This document shows positions 24,581 to 32,665 of a DNA stretch of 40,091 bases, in pieces. The translations under genes were made by a program, and so were the position numbers. This DNA is from Gemmatimonadota bacterium. GTDB lineage: Bacteria > Latescibacterota > UBA2968 > UBA8231. The stretch lies in NCBI GenBank assembly GCA_018673255.1, contig JABHDC010000171.1, forward strand, positions 1 through 40,091. The letters are read 5' to 3'. Position 1 is the stretch's first letter; every line of letters starts with the position of its first letter. The notes under the pieces are model-generated. The model was not told the origin of the DNA, ran no database searches, and worked only from the letters and a program-made list of their open reading frames with translations.

Positions 24581-26946
24581 GATTCCTGCCCTGTCACGAC
24601 GTCGACATCGAAACCCATCACATCCGTGCCCCCCTGGTCATTGCTGATGCGGAGGGTGACCGTGTGATTTCCGTGGGAGCCGGTAGCGGGAGGTGAGAGA
24701 CACAACATGCCCGTGTCCGAGTCCAACTCGATCCAGGCGGGTCCCTCTTCCAGGCCGAAGCTGATTCTGTCGGCATCGCGGAAGGCCTGGACGTATCGGT
24801 GAGGGCCATTGCTCCGCGCCCGCAGCTGGCCACGGGAGCGCAGGCAATCCAGCCGAATCTTCGTGGTCTGATCAGCTGGGATCCGCCGCGGCAGCTGCGT
24901 GGTGAGGAAGGGACGGGGGGATTCGACCATTTCGGATGGGCCAGACCGTACACCGTCAGCGTCGATGGCGACAATTCGGTAGAACGAGTGTTGCAGTCTC
25001 GCATCGACATCGGCGCCCAGGACATGCAACTCAGGCGAAGGAACCGCCTCGATGAGGTTGATCAGGTTCGCGGGCACGCTTTCCCGACTGGGTTCGGTCT
25101 CGTTGCCCAAGTAGATCTCGTATGGTTCGCGTCGAGCGCTGAACCCCCGCTCATTGCTACCGTGGATCTCATAGGCGGCCGGAGCTGCTCCCTGAGGATT
25201 GGGTTGCCATCGCAGCATGCCCTGACGCGCATCCCAATCCATCACCAGTGCCGGTGCCAGTGGGAACCCGGGTGCTTGCAGGCGGAAGTGGGCGATCTGG
25301 CTCCATGGCCCCCAGACTCCCTGCGCACTGCGAGCCCGAACTTTCCAGTAGTAGTCGGTTGCCGGATTCAGCAATCCCTCTTCCGGGACCGTCCAACGTG
25401 TCTCGCCTGCCGAAGCCGTGCGGGACAGGAGCTTGTCGAAGACGGGAGACAGGGCCTGATCGGCCTCCAGATCGACGCCAAGGCGCAGGTGATAGTCATC
25501 GGCCCCTTCCACGGCCTGCCAGGCTAGCTCTGCACGGGAGGCAGCCTGTATGGTCCCCTGAGACGGTTGCAGGCCCTCAGGCGAAGCGGGGACGTGCCAG
25601 TCCCTGCGTTCGAGCCACTGGCAGGTCAGACGGATCTGACGCTGCGGGCTGCGATCGCAGTAGTGGACCTGATTCACCCCCACGCGCAGGGAAGGCAGGG
25701 ACAGAGGCGCCATCTGTAGATCGGCCTCGATCCCCAAACTTCGCAGGCGCCAGTTGTTTCCCTCCAGGCGGATCCGCAGGTGGTAGACCGCTTCGGTGTC
25801 GGGCGCCAGGTGTGGATCCAGAGACAGGCCCTGGCCACCGTCGGCGGTGATCGGCTCCCACAGATCGCTCTGGCCACGGCTGATCGACCAGGACACGTCA
25901 CCGGAGATATCGGCAGACAGCCTGCCACCGACCAGGGCATAGGGGGCGTGCAGGTCGTAGATGATCTGTGCGTCATCGCCTCCCACCTGGTCCTCGTCCT
26001 CAGGCTGGACACCCCGGCTCGATGTGGCCCAGCGCAGGTCGAGAACCGGGACATCCCAGCGCCATCGGCCATTACACGAACGCGGGGGATGATCGCCATA
26101 CCCATGGTACTTGCCGCGATCCTGCCAGCCCCATTCAAGGGACTCGCCCGGTCGCAGGCGAACCTGCATCTGGTGGTCGCCCATCGGCTTGCGTCCACCG
26201 GATCGGGGACCACGGTGACAGAAAAGAGAGGCTGCCGACTCGACCGTCTCCCGTCGCTCGGGAGACAGAATCCCGTAGGCGTGAGATCGTTTCATCAGAT
26301 CGTGATCGTCGCTGATCTGGTGTTCACTGGCCACGGTCTGGTTGTCACGGTTGAGGACCATCAGATGCTCGTCGCTGTCCAGCAGATGATAGGCGCCGTC
26401 GTAGTAGACCTCGGTGGTGCAGTGGCCGTGCGGCAATCCGCGGCGCACCTTCAGCCCCGCCGCCTGCCACAGATTGGCGACCGTGTAGGCCTCGTCCCAG
26501 CACAAGGTGTAGCCATAGACATTGAGCATCTTCACCGTGTCCTTGACCTCGTCATCACCGGTCGTGGAGTGGTATCGATGCTGGCGGGCGAAATCCCAGA
26601 TGGCCCTCGCCTTGTGGGCTTCATCCATCTGGGGCGTGATGATGCTGGCAAGGATTTCATCAACCGATCGCCACAACGGTTGCCCATCGACGTGGACCCA
26701 TGGGTCGAGGATCTCCTCGCTGCCCGTATTCTGGATCCGCATGCTGACCATGCTCTCCCACGCCTGGGCGTAGTTCCCATAGCCGACTGGATCGCGGGTC
26801 ATCTCGCCATCCACGGTGCCGCCGACCTCGACCTCCACGACGGTGTCACCGGCTGTCAGATCCTGCTCGTATTGCTGTGTCTGGACTTGTGTCTGGACCG
26901 TCATCTGCTGATGTCTCTGTTGGTCATTGTGGTCTGCCATCGCCAT
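24577..26946 (-). CDS. Large multidomain protein with transglutaminase-like core and FnIII-like domains
   Basis: About 789 residues from ATG 26946 (ATG 26940 is equally possible). The N-terminus is Gln-rich and shows no signal peptide. Residues about 130-195 contain a transglutaminase-like core: Cys149 in T-L-C-W-D-E-A, His175 in P-H-G-H-C and Asp190 in H-L-L-D-S-D, in the right order for a Cys-His-Asp triad. Beta-rich regions follow, including FnIII-like segments near residues 510-600 (W-x-V-R-A-R-S-A-Q-G-V-W-G-P-W) and a final putative Ig/cadherin-like domain. Such proteins often process or crosslink surface proteins, but the absent signal peptide argues for caution. Confidence 0.75.
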   Translation of the reverse strand: MAMADHNDQQRHQQMTVQTQVQTQQYEQDLTAGDTVVEVEVGGTVDGEMTRDPVGYGNYAQAWESMVSMRIQNTGSEEILDPWVHVDGQPLWRSVDEILASIITPQMDEAHKARAIWDFARQHRYHSTTGDDEVKDTVKMLNVYGYTLCWDEAYTVANLWQAAGLKVRRGLPHGHCTTEVYYDGAYHLLDSDEHLMVLNRDNQTVASEHQISDDHDLMKRSHAYGILSPERRETVESAASLFCHRGPRSGGRKPMGDHQMQVRLRPGESLEWGWQDRGKYHGYGDHPPRSCNGRWRWDVPVLDLRWATSSRGVQPEDEDQVGGDDAQIIYDLHAPYALVGGRLSADISGDVSWSISRGQSDLWEPITADGGQGLSLDPHLAPDTEAVYHLRIRLEGNNWRLRSLGIEADLQMAPLSLPSLRVGVNQVHYCDRSPQRQIRLTCQWLERRDWHVPASPEGLQPSQGTIQAASRAELAWQAVEGADDYHLRLGVDLEADQALSPVFDKLLSRTASAGETRWTVPEEGLLNPATDYYWKVRARSAQGVWGPWSQIAHFRLQAPGFPLAPALVMDWDARQGMLRWQPNPQGAAPAAYEIHGSNERGFSARREPYEIYLGNETEPSRESVPANLINLIEAVPSPELHVLGADVDARLQHSFYRIVAIDADGVRSGPSEMVESPRPFLTTQLPRRIPADQTTKIRLDCLRSRGQLRARSNGPHRYVQAFRDADRISFGLEEGPAWIELDSDTGMLCLSPPATGSHGNHTVTLRISNDQGGTDVMGFDVDVVTGQES

Positions 26947-27898
26947 CTGGCATCGTGTCGTGGAGCCAGTCGTGGATGATTCGGGCCATCTGTTCAGGTT
27001 GCTCCAGATGCGGCGCATGGCCGCAGTCATCAAACAAGTGTAATCGTGCACGGGGCAACTCGTCGACAAAACGCTGCCCGTACAACGGTGACAGGATCTG
27101 ATCCTGTCGGCCCCAGAGCACCAGAGTGGGTGTGTCGAGGCGCCCATAGGCTTCGACAATCTCGTGTATGTCGGATGGCACCATGTTCCGCACGGTTTCG
27201 CGGCAGGCTCTGACGGCAGCCTTCGAACGCAGAATCCGAAGATGGCGGGTTGGCAGATTCGCGGGGACCTTGTCTGAGTCGTGAAATGCGCGCTGCACTG
27301 ACTGCAGAATGCGTCGCCGGGCCCATCCTGTGACCCGCAGGAGCCAACGTACGGGAGAATACAACAGCAACTGCCCTGGCCATTGTATCAATTGCTGCAT
27401 CTGAGGGGGCAGTTGGGCCGGGTAGCCGGCGGCGTCCTCGAGTATCAGACCACGAATCGAGGGACGCTCGGGCCATGGTGTGCACAACATGCGCAGGATG
27501 ATCCCGCCACCCAGAGAACTGCCCAGCAACACCAGATCGCGCAGGCCGAGGGCCGCGATCGCCTGGCGCAGGCTGTGCACGTGGAAATCCGCACTGTAGC
27601 GCTCGTCTTTGGGCAGGTGGTTCAGATGGGGACAGCCGCTGCTGCCATTGCCGAGCAGGTCGATGGTGACCACATACAGATCCTGCTGCAGATGTGGCAG
27701 AAGCTGCGCCCACGTCGCCTGATCGTCGAAGAGGCCGTGCACCGCCAGCAGATGGATTGGTGCACAGGGGTGTCCATAGGCGGTGTAGGCCATCTCGGCA
27801 GGTTCGCCGTCTGATGCACCGACTGGTCCGGATACCACAATCGCCCCCGTCGTCACAATGTGCGATGGGGGCGATGTGTTGGAAGTGCCCACAGGCAT
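26924..27898 (-). CDS. Alpha/beta hydrolase
   Basis: A 324-residue alpha/beta-hydrolase-fold protein. The nucleophile elbow is G-S-S-L-G-G, with Asp in G-R-Q-D-Q-I-L-S and His in C-G-H-A-P-H-L-E-Q-P. The oxyanion/HG loop is A-V-H-G-L-F-D-D. The substrate could be an ester, lactone or C-C bond ketone. The first 35 residues are less family-like, so a later start is possible. ATG 27898 has GGAGACAGAG upstream. Its end overlaps the next gene by about 20 bases. It follows the membrane protein gene by 37 bases. Confidence 0.87.
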   Translation of the reverse strand: MPVGTSNTSPPSHIVTTGAIVVSGPVGASDGEPAEMAYTAYGHPCAPIHLLAVHGLFDDQATWAQLLPHLQQDLYVVTIDLLGNGSSGCPHLNHLPKDERYSADFHVHSLRQAIAALGLRDLVLLGSSLGGGIILRMLCTPWPERPSIRGLILEDAAGYPAQLPPQMQQLIQWPGQLLLYSPVRWLLRVTGWARRRILQSVQRAFHDSDKVPANLPTRHLRILRSKAAVRACRETVRNMVPSDIHEIVEAYGRLDTPTLVLWGRQDQILSPLYGQRFVDELPRARLHLFDDCGHAPHLEQPEQMARIIHDWLHDTMPDGDGRPQ

Positions 27899-27935
27899 CT
27901 GGTTCTCTGTCTCCGGCGATGGCGTCGCCGAGGCG

Positions 27936-28661
27936 CTACATCACATGGAGCCAGTCGTCGAGCAGGAATCGAACCCGGCCGATCAGCAGCGACAAGCGGG
28001 CCATGATGGTATATCCGAAGGAAGCACCGAAGGAGACCATCAGAAACCAGATCCCTACACGGGAGATTCCGCCGACGACGCCGGTGTGCTCGACAGAGAA
28101 GAAGAAGTAGACGAGCACACTGACCACGCCGATGAGGATCAGCACGAGATTCAGGCCATCCATGTCCAGCGTGATTGGCTGCATGGTGGGCCCGATCTGC
28201 GACAGCACGAAGGCGGAGATATAACGCGGGATCGTGAAACCGGCACCGACACCGACGACGAAGGCGAAGCTGATGCGACTGAGCCAGCTGATCTTCGACG
28301 ACAGGCGAGTCAGGATCAGCAGACCGAGCAGCGACGGGATGACAAGCAGCAGTCGCTGTGTCAGCGTCGATGTGTCGCCGTCGATACCAAAGAGCGGGAC
28401 GACGACGTCGCGGTAGAGACTCTGATACCAGTTGATGCCGAAGATGTAGGCGGCAGCGACGCCGACGAAGATGTGCTCGGCGAGCTTGAACATCGGATTG
28501 TCTCGATAGAGGAAGCTGTAGAGGCTGATGGTCATACCCGCTGCGAGAATGACCCCAAAGCTCTCCCAACTGACATCGAGGTATCCGCCACCGAGCAGGA
28601 TGCCATTCGTAACCGCGAAGACAGCCAGGAAGCCGACGAAGATCTGCGAATCACGTGTCAT
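27936..28661 (-). CDS. Integral membrane protein of the MutL-linked set (C)
   Basis: A 241-residue protein with about seven to eight hydrophobic helices and short loops, starting at ATG 28661 with GGAG upstream. It resembles no transporter family I can name. It is the last of three consecutive membrane genes after the FnIII-DUF6754 gene, so it is likely a subunit of the same complex. A charged pair in the middle (Y-R-D-N-P-M-F-K-L-A-E-H) lies between helices and could contact a soluble partner. Confidence 0.8.
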   Translation of the reverse strand: MTRDSQIFVGFLAVFAVTNGILLGGGYLDVSWESFGVILAAGMTISLYSFLYRDNPMFKLAEHIFVGVAAAYIFGINWYQSLYRDVVVPLFGIDGDTSTLTQRLLLVIPSLLGLLILTRLSSKISWLSRISFAFVVGVGAGFTIPRYISAFVLSQIGPTMQPITLDMDGLNLVLILIGVVSVLVYFFFSVEHTGVVGGISRVGIWFLMVSFGASFGYTIMARLSLLIGRVRFLLDDWLHVM

Positions 28662-28740
28662 GGAGCATCTCCAGCGGCGGTCAGATGACCTGTTGGCCCC
28701 ACAGGATCAGTGGTCTTGAGAAGGGTCGATGGTCTGCAGT

Positions 28741-29565
28741 TCATGCTGTCCCCTTGCGGCGCGAGGCGAAGTAGGCAGCATTGCCGATGAGGATGAAGGC
28801 GACGATGATGAGATGGGTGATCGACTGAGCCCGCATACCGGCTGTCGCCGTGCCTGGGATCTCGACGAGTTTTTCATACTCCGCAGCGCCTGCGAGACCG
28901 CCGATCATGCCGCGCAATTGATCTGACTGCATGAAGGGATACAGATCAGGGGCCATGACAGCGGTGCATCCGGCGGAGAAGGGGAACTGGAACTTCTCCA
29001 CGCCGAAGGGAATCCACCAGAATTCGATCGAATCACCGGCGGCCAGATCGAAGACAAGATTGAAATCTTTCAGATTGCGGATCTGGGCCACCACCGGAAC
29101 CTCGTCGATCGGTGTACCTCGGGCGTCCCGTGGCCAGGTGTCGTGAAAGTCTTGTCCCATATTGATGATCGGAGCCCACATACCGGGCTTGTAGCCAAGG
29201 AAGGCATAGTCGGTGCCGTATTCCTTGCCGTATTCGGCGGCAACCTGTTCCAGGGCCTGAAGGGCCAGACCGGGCGCCTCGGGCCACAGGCAGATCGCGA
29301 CGATCTTGATGTCCTTGCTGAAGGCATGACGCAGGATCGCAAGTGCCATGGGCTGCATCTCTGGCACCGTGCTGGCACCGTAGGAGAAGGATAGCAGCAC
29401 AACGGGGTCCTTCTCGCCGGCGGCCCGCTCGAACTCGGCGTAGACGCGTTTCACCGGCTCTGTCGGTTTGATCGGGAAAGAGAAATCGGTCATCAGGGGG
29501 ATGGCGACACCAAGGAAGACGAAGACGAAGATGATACGCCGATCGATGTTCAGGAAGCGATCCAT
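28741..29565 (-). CDS. Membrane-anchored protein with extracytoplasmic domain (MutL-linked set, B)
   Basis: A 274-residue protein starting at ATG 29565, behind GGAGGAGAGGA and sharing one base with the upstream stop (TAATG). Helix 1 is at residues about 11-25 and helix 2 near residues 248-266 (T-H-L-I-I-V-A-F-I-L-I-G). The 220-residue domain between them is mixed alpha/beta (V-V-L-L-S-F-S-Y-G-A-S-T-V, K-I-V-A-I-C-L-W) and likely faces outward or folds on the membrane surface. The family is unknown to me. The topology suggests a structural subunit of the membrane complex. Confidence 0.78.
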   Translation of the reverse strand: MDRFLNIDRRIIFVFVFLGVAIPLMTDFSFPIKPTEPVKRVYAEFERAAGEKDPVVLLSFSYGASTVPEMQPMALAILRHAFSKDIKIVAICLWPEAPGLALQALEQVAAEYGKEYGTDYAFLGYKPGMWAPIINMGQDFHDTWPRDARGTPIDEVPVVAQIRNLKDFNLVFDLAAGDSIEFWWIPFGVEKFQFPFSAGCTAVMAPDLYPFMQSDQLRGMIGGLAGAAEYEKLVEIPGTATAGMRAQSITHLIIVAFILIGNAAYFASRRKGTA

Positions 29566-30218
29566 TATTCCTCTCCTCCGCCGAGATACGAACGCTCGAT
29601 GCCGAAGATGATCCGCAACGAGGTCGCGATGGCTCCAAGGCTGACCCCCAGCACGATCCCTCGTTTGGCGGCCAGATTGGGCACTTCCATCAGCCACTCT
29701 GCGGCCATGGGAAAGAAGTCGGAGATGGCGCGACCGATTGGCACGCGACCGATCATCAGAATGATCGCTGCCACCAGCAGAATCGCTGCGTCATTGGATC
29801 GGGCGCGGAATGTGCGATAGGCGGCCGAAGCGATGAAGAAGGCGAGCATCGAGAACATCGTCGAGGCGCAGGCGACGTGGATGTATGTGAACATCCACTG
29901 ATAACCACCGGCCCGGGCCTGAGGGGCAAAGGGGCCGGCGCCATCGTTGTAGACGACGAAGAAGATCATCACCAGAAAGCTTGTGATCGCGACGCCTGAA
30001 TACGCCCAACCTGGTTGACGACGCTGGATCTTGGTCCAGTGAAGATTCAGGATGCTGTAGAGGCCCAGGAAATAGGCGAAGGCGTAGAGGATGCGCAGCC
30101 ACAGAGACAACTCACGTTCGATCTCCTGTGCTGCAGCGTGGGGGATGTAGTAGATGAGGACGGCCACGGCTCCGAAGAGGAACGCCAGCAGCGTCGGCAT
30201 GGTTCGAGTCAGAAACAT
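29565..30218 (-). CDS. Integral membrane protein of the MutL-linked set (A)
   Basis: A 217-residue protein, about six helices, starting at ATG 30218 (AGGAG ten bases upstream). Longer readings of the frame run into the upstream gene. The C-terminal region carries Arg/Lys-flanked helices and ends in a short Gly/Glu tail. No known family is recognised. It overlaps the next membrane gene by one base and follows the FnIII-DUF6754 gene by 13 bases. Confidence 0.8.
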   Translation of the reverse strand: MFLTRTMPTLLAFLFGAVAVLIYYIPHAAAQEIERELSLWLRILYAFAYFLGLYSILNLHWTKIQRRQPGWAYSGVAITSFLVMIFFVVYNDGAGPFAPQARAGGYQWMFTYIHVACASTMFSMLAFFIASAAYRTFRARSNDAAILLVAAIILMIGRVPIGRAISDFFPMAAEWLMEVPNLAAKRGIVLGVSLGAIATSLRIIFGIERSYLGGGEE

Positions 30219-30231
30219 GATCTCAACGCTC

Positions 30232-31440
30232 CTAGTGGGCGGCCAGTGCATGGCTGATGAAGGGCACGCCGGCGGTGGCCAGTATGGTGCCAAGGACCAG
30301 AGCGACGATGAGGAAGGCCTTGCCAATGTCCTGGCCCTTGAGGGAACCGAGTAGTCGTGGTTCACGGGACAGGTACGCGCTGGCGGCGTAGAGTTCTTCA
30401 CCCATGAGCGTGTAGTCGCAGGTCGTGACGAAGAAGGGCAACTGCGTGAAGGCGTCGGTGCCGGCAATCTGGATGGCACCCGTCATCGCGCCAGTCTCAG
30501 CCAGCAACAGCGACTCAGCGTAGAAATAGCCCATCATGATGTGGGCCGCCGGTTTTTCGCGAACCATCATGCCCTCAACGGCAGCGGCATAGCTGAACTG
30601 ATCGGTTCCGGCGACGAAGATGTTGTCCTCGTTGTAGGCATCGGGGCGGCCCATTTCGAGATAGGCCTCCTTCACCGTTTCCTGACTCACCGACATGACG
30701 ACCGGATCGTAACTGGTGACTTTCAGGAGGGTATCATACTCGGCCGTCTTACGGGCTATACGGCCGAGGATGTTGACGGCGGCGATGGTCGAGATCTTGT
30801 CCATCTCCCGCAGCCCGTGTACGAAGAAGACCGCCTTGCCCATCTCCGTGGCGCGGCCGAGGGCCTCATCGATCGCTTCGAGGCCGGCGATGCGGCGGAT
30901 GTAGAGGTCTTTGTGCCGTGCCAGCCAGATCGACAACATGATGATGATGGAGAGCGCAGTGCCGATGAGGAAGTTGTTCAGCTTAGCCCAGTTGATGAGG
31001 TTCGCCTCGGCCATCGCTGAGGTGATGGCACCACGGGCCTCGGCCCCATCGGTTCGCGCTGCGACCCGGACGAAGTAGGTCAGGTCACTCTCGAGACTGT
31101 CGCGTCCATCGTCGATGGCGAAATCCGAGATCTCGACAAAGTGCGTCGCATCCTGCTCCTCACCACGACCATAGGCCCCGGGGTTGTCGGACAGGACTGC
31201 ACCATCGCCTGCCATCTCGGTGGCCAGGCGATACGGGCCCTCTTCTGAAGCGGCGACGTAGACGAGATACGTCGTCTCCGTCGCTCCCTCGACACGTGGC
31301 CAAGTGACGGTAATACTTCGACCGGCATCATTGGGTGTATCGAAGGCAGCGGCAGTCGGCGGCGCCTGTGCCGACAATGCGACGGGGGCCAGTGCCACAC
31401 CCCACAGCCACATGACGACACGGTTCGCTCTCCAATGCAT
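30232..31440 (-). CDS. FnIII domain plus DUF6754-type membrane protein
   Basis: A 402-residue protein starting at ATG 31440 with AGAGGAAG upstream. Residues 1-25 form a signal peptide ending S-A-Q. Residues about 30-135 are a fibronectin type III-like beta domain (I-T-V-T-W-P-R-V, Y-F-V-R-V-A-A). A helix lies near residues 153-174, then a cytoplasmic domain of about 200 residues (A-V-F-F-V-H-G-L-R-E-M, T-D-Q-F-S-Y-A-A-A-V-E-G) that looks like DUF6754. A final helix is near residue 375. It thus spans the membrane with an outer sensing or binding domain and an inner domain of unknown function. Confidence 0.8.
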   Translation of the reverse strand: MHWRANRVVMWLWGVALAPVALSAQAPPTAAAFDTPNDAGRSITVTWPRVEGATETTYLVYVAASEEGPYRLATEMAGDGAVLSDNPGAYGRGEEQDATHFVEISDFAIDDGRDSLESDLTYFVRVAARTDGAEARGAITSAMAEANLINWAKLNNFLIGTALSIIIMLSIWLARHKDLYIRRIAGLEAIDEALGRATEMGKAVFFVHGLREMDKISTIAAVNILGRIARKTAEYDTLLKVTSYDPVVMSVSQETVKEAYLEMGRPDAYNEDNIFVAGTDQFSYAAAVEGMMVREKPAAHIMMGYFYAESLLLAETGAMTGAIQIAGTDAFTQLPFFVTTCDYTLMGEELYAASAYLSREPRLLGSLKGQDIGKAFLIVALVLGTILATAGVPFISHALAAH

Positions 31441-31465
31441 GGACAGCTTCCTCTCGTTTGCGGGC

Positions 31466-31482
31466 CGGTCCTGAACAGACCG
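31466..31482. other. Inverted repeat in the 100-base gap between the KOW protein gene and the FnIII-DUF6754 gene
   Basis: Bases 31466-31470 (CGGTC) pair with 31478-31482 (GACCG) across a 7-base loop. This gap is the largest in the CRP-to-membrane gene run, so the hairpin might be a regulatory or processing element. The stem is short and lacks a U-run, so it is not a good terminator. Confidence 0.25.
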
Positions 31483-31540
31483 CCCGACCACTTACGAATG
31501 ACTCAACGATCTTCGTTACAACGACCGATGCGCGGTCGCC

Positions 31541-32662
31541 TTATTCTGCGATCAGTTCCACATTGGCGCGGGGTACCACGGCGCGTTCACCATCCTCGAA
31601 TTCGACTTCGAGGACTCGTACCGTGGCACCGGATTCGACCTGACGCAATTCTGAGATCAATTCAACGACCCGGCCGATACGACCGAAGTATGGCGCCCGG
31701 ATGACACGCAATGAGTCGCCTTCGCCCATGCCGCCAGCCTGGCCACTCTCTGTGCTGACACCCTCTCCATCCAGGCTCGGGACGATGATCTCCGGGCGCA
31801 GGACACCGGCCCGGATCTGGGTCGCACCAGAAATTGATGCATCATGGCCATTGCAGCCGGACAGGGTAGTGAAGGTCTTGCGGGCCATGGCGATCTGCCC
31901 GAATCCTTCGGTCACGATCACGGAGAGACCGATATCCTCGGTGCCCGTGATGGCGACGCCCAGATCGTATCCGAGGAGTTGCCGCAGGTCGCCATCAGCG
32001 ATTCCACCGGCGATGATGCCCTCGGCGCCACAGTCTTGAGCCCGCAGGATCGCGTCGTAGGTGATGCGGCCACCTCCCACGAGGATCTTTCCTGTGCTGT
32101 GATCAGGTATCGTCTCAGGCGTCACATCTTCATCGGGGGACTGGGTGATCATCTGCAGGGTGCCCCAGCGTTCGCCGCCGACACCGAAGATGCCCTGAAC
32201 GAAGGCGGCCACCGTTTCGACGACGACCCCCTCATCGGGGATGACCTCGACGATGGTGCCATCTACATAGGCGGGTACTTCAACCGGTGCTGGTGGTTTG
32301 CGCAGCATCACCTGTCCGGTCACGGAAGAGATGCTCTCAATGGTGCCGTCGATCTCAGAGGCGATCTCGGTCTTGAACCACTTGATGAATGGGCGTGTCT
32401 CGGCAATGATCTCGCCCGCCGTCACCTGATCTCCCTCCGCTTTGAGCATATAGCGGAGGATTTCCTCAGCAGAGATCCCGAGGCGATTGACGATATTGAG
32501 GGTCACCACATCACCGGGTAGATCCGTGCGGGCCACGACCTGATCGCGTCGTACCTGGTCACCCTTGGCGACCAGCACTTCGCCCTTGAGTGGCAGACGA
32601 CGTGTGCGTTGCAGTGACGTGTGGGCGGTGACACGCAACCCGGGGGTATAGACGTGAGCCAT
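31541..32662 (-). CDS. Barrel-sandwich-hybrid (RnfC/biotinyl-like) protein with C-terminal KOW-like motif
   Basis: A 373-residue protein. The N-terminal 90 residues contain lipoyl/RnfC-type barrel-sandwich segments (G-E-V-L-V-A-K-G-D-Q-V, A-E-G-D-Q-V-T-A-G-E-I), and a second such unit lies near residues 95-160 (D-G-T-I-E-S-I-S, V-D-G-T-I-V-E-V). The central part has a glycine-rich alpha/beta pattern (A-E-G-I-I-A-G-G-I). The C-terminus has a KOW-like element (R-A-P-Y-F-G-R-I-G-R-V-V-E-L). No Lys for lipoylation in the standard V-K-M context is seen. It starts three bases after the MutL-like gene, and the two products probably interact. Confidence 0.82.
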   Translation of the reverse strand: MAHVYTPGLRVTAHTSLQRTRRLPLKGEVLVAKGDQVRRDQVVARTDLPGDVVTLNIVNRLGISAEEILRYMLKAEGDQVTAGEIIAETRPFIKWFKTEIASEIDGTIESISSVTGQVMLRKPPAPVEVPAYVDGTIVEVIPDEGVVVETVAAFVQGIFGVGGERWGTLQMITQSPDEDVTPETIPDHSTGKILVGGGRITYDAILRAQDCGAEGIIAGGIADGDLRQLLGYDLGVAITGTEDIGLSVIVTEGFGQIAMARKTFTTLSGCNGHDASISGATQIRAGVLRPEIIVPSLDGEGVSTESGQAGGMGEGDSLRVIRAPYFGRIGRVVELISELRQVESGATVRVLEVEFEDGERAVVPRANVELIAE

Positions 32663-32665
32663 GGG

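Noticed and set aside
25780..26979. Long + strand open frame of 399 codons
   Set aside because: It is antisense to the transglutaminase-like gene, and its His/Asp/Val-rich composition is typical of shadow frames in GC-rich DNA.
31466..31482. Rho-independent terminator between the KOW and FnIII-DUF6754 genes
   Set aside because: The stem is five pairs and no T-run follows on the transcribed strand.
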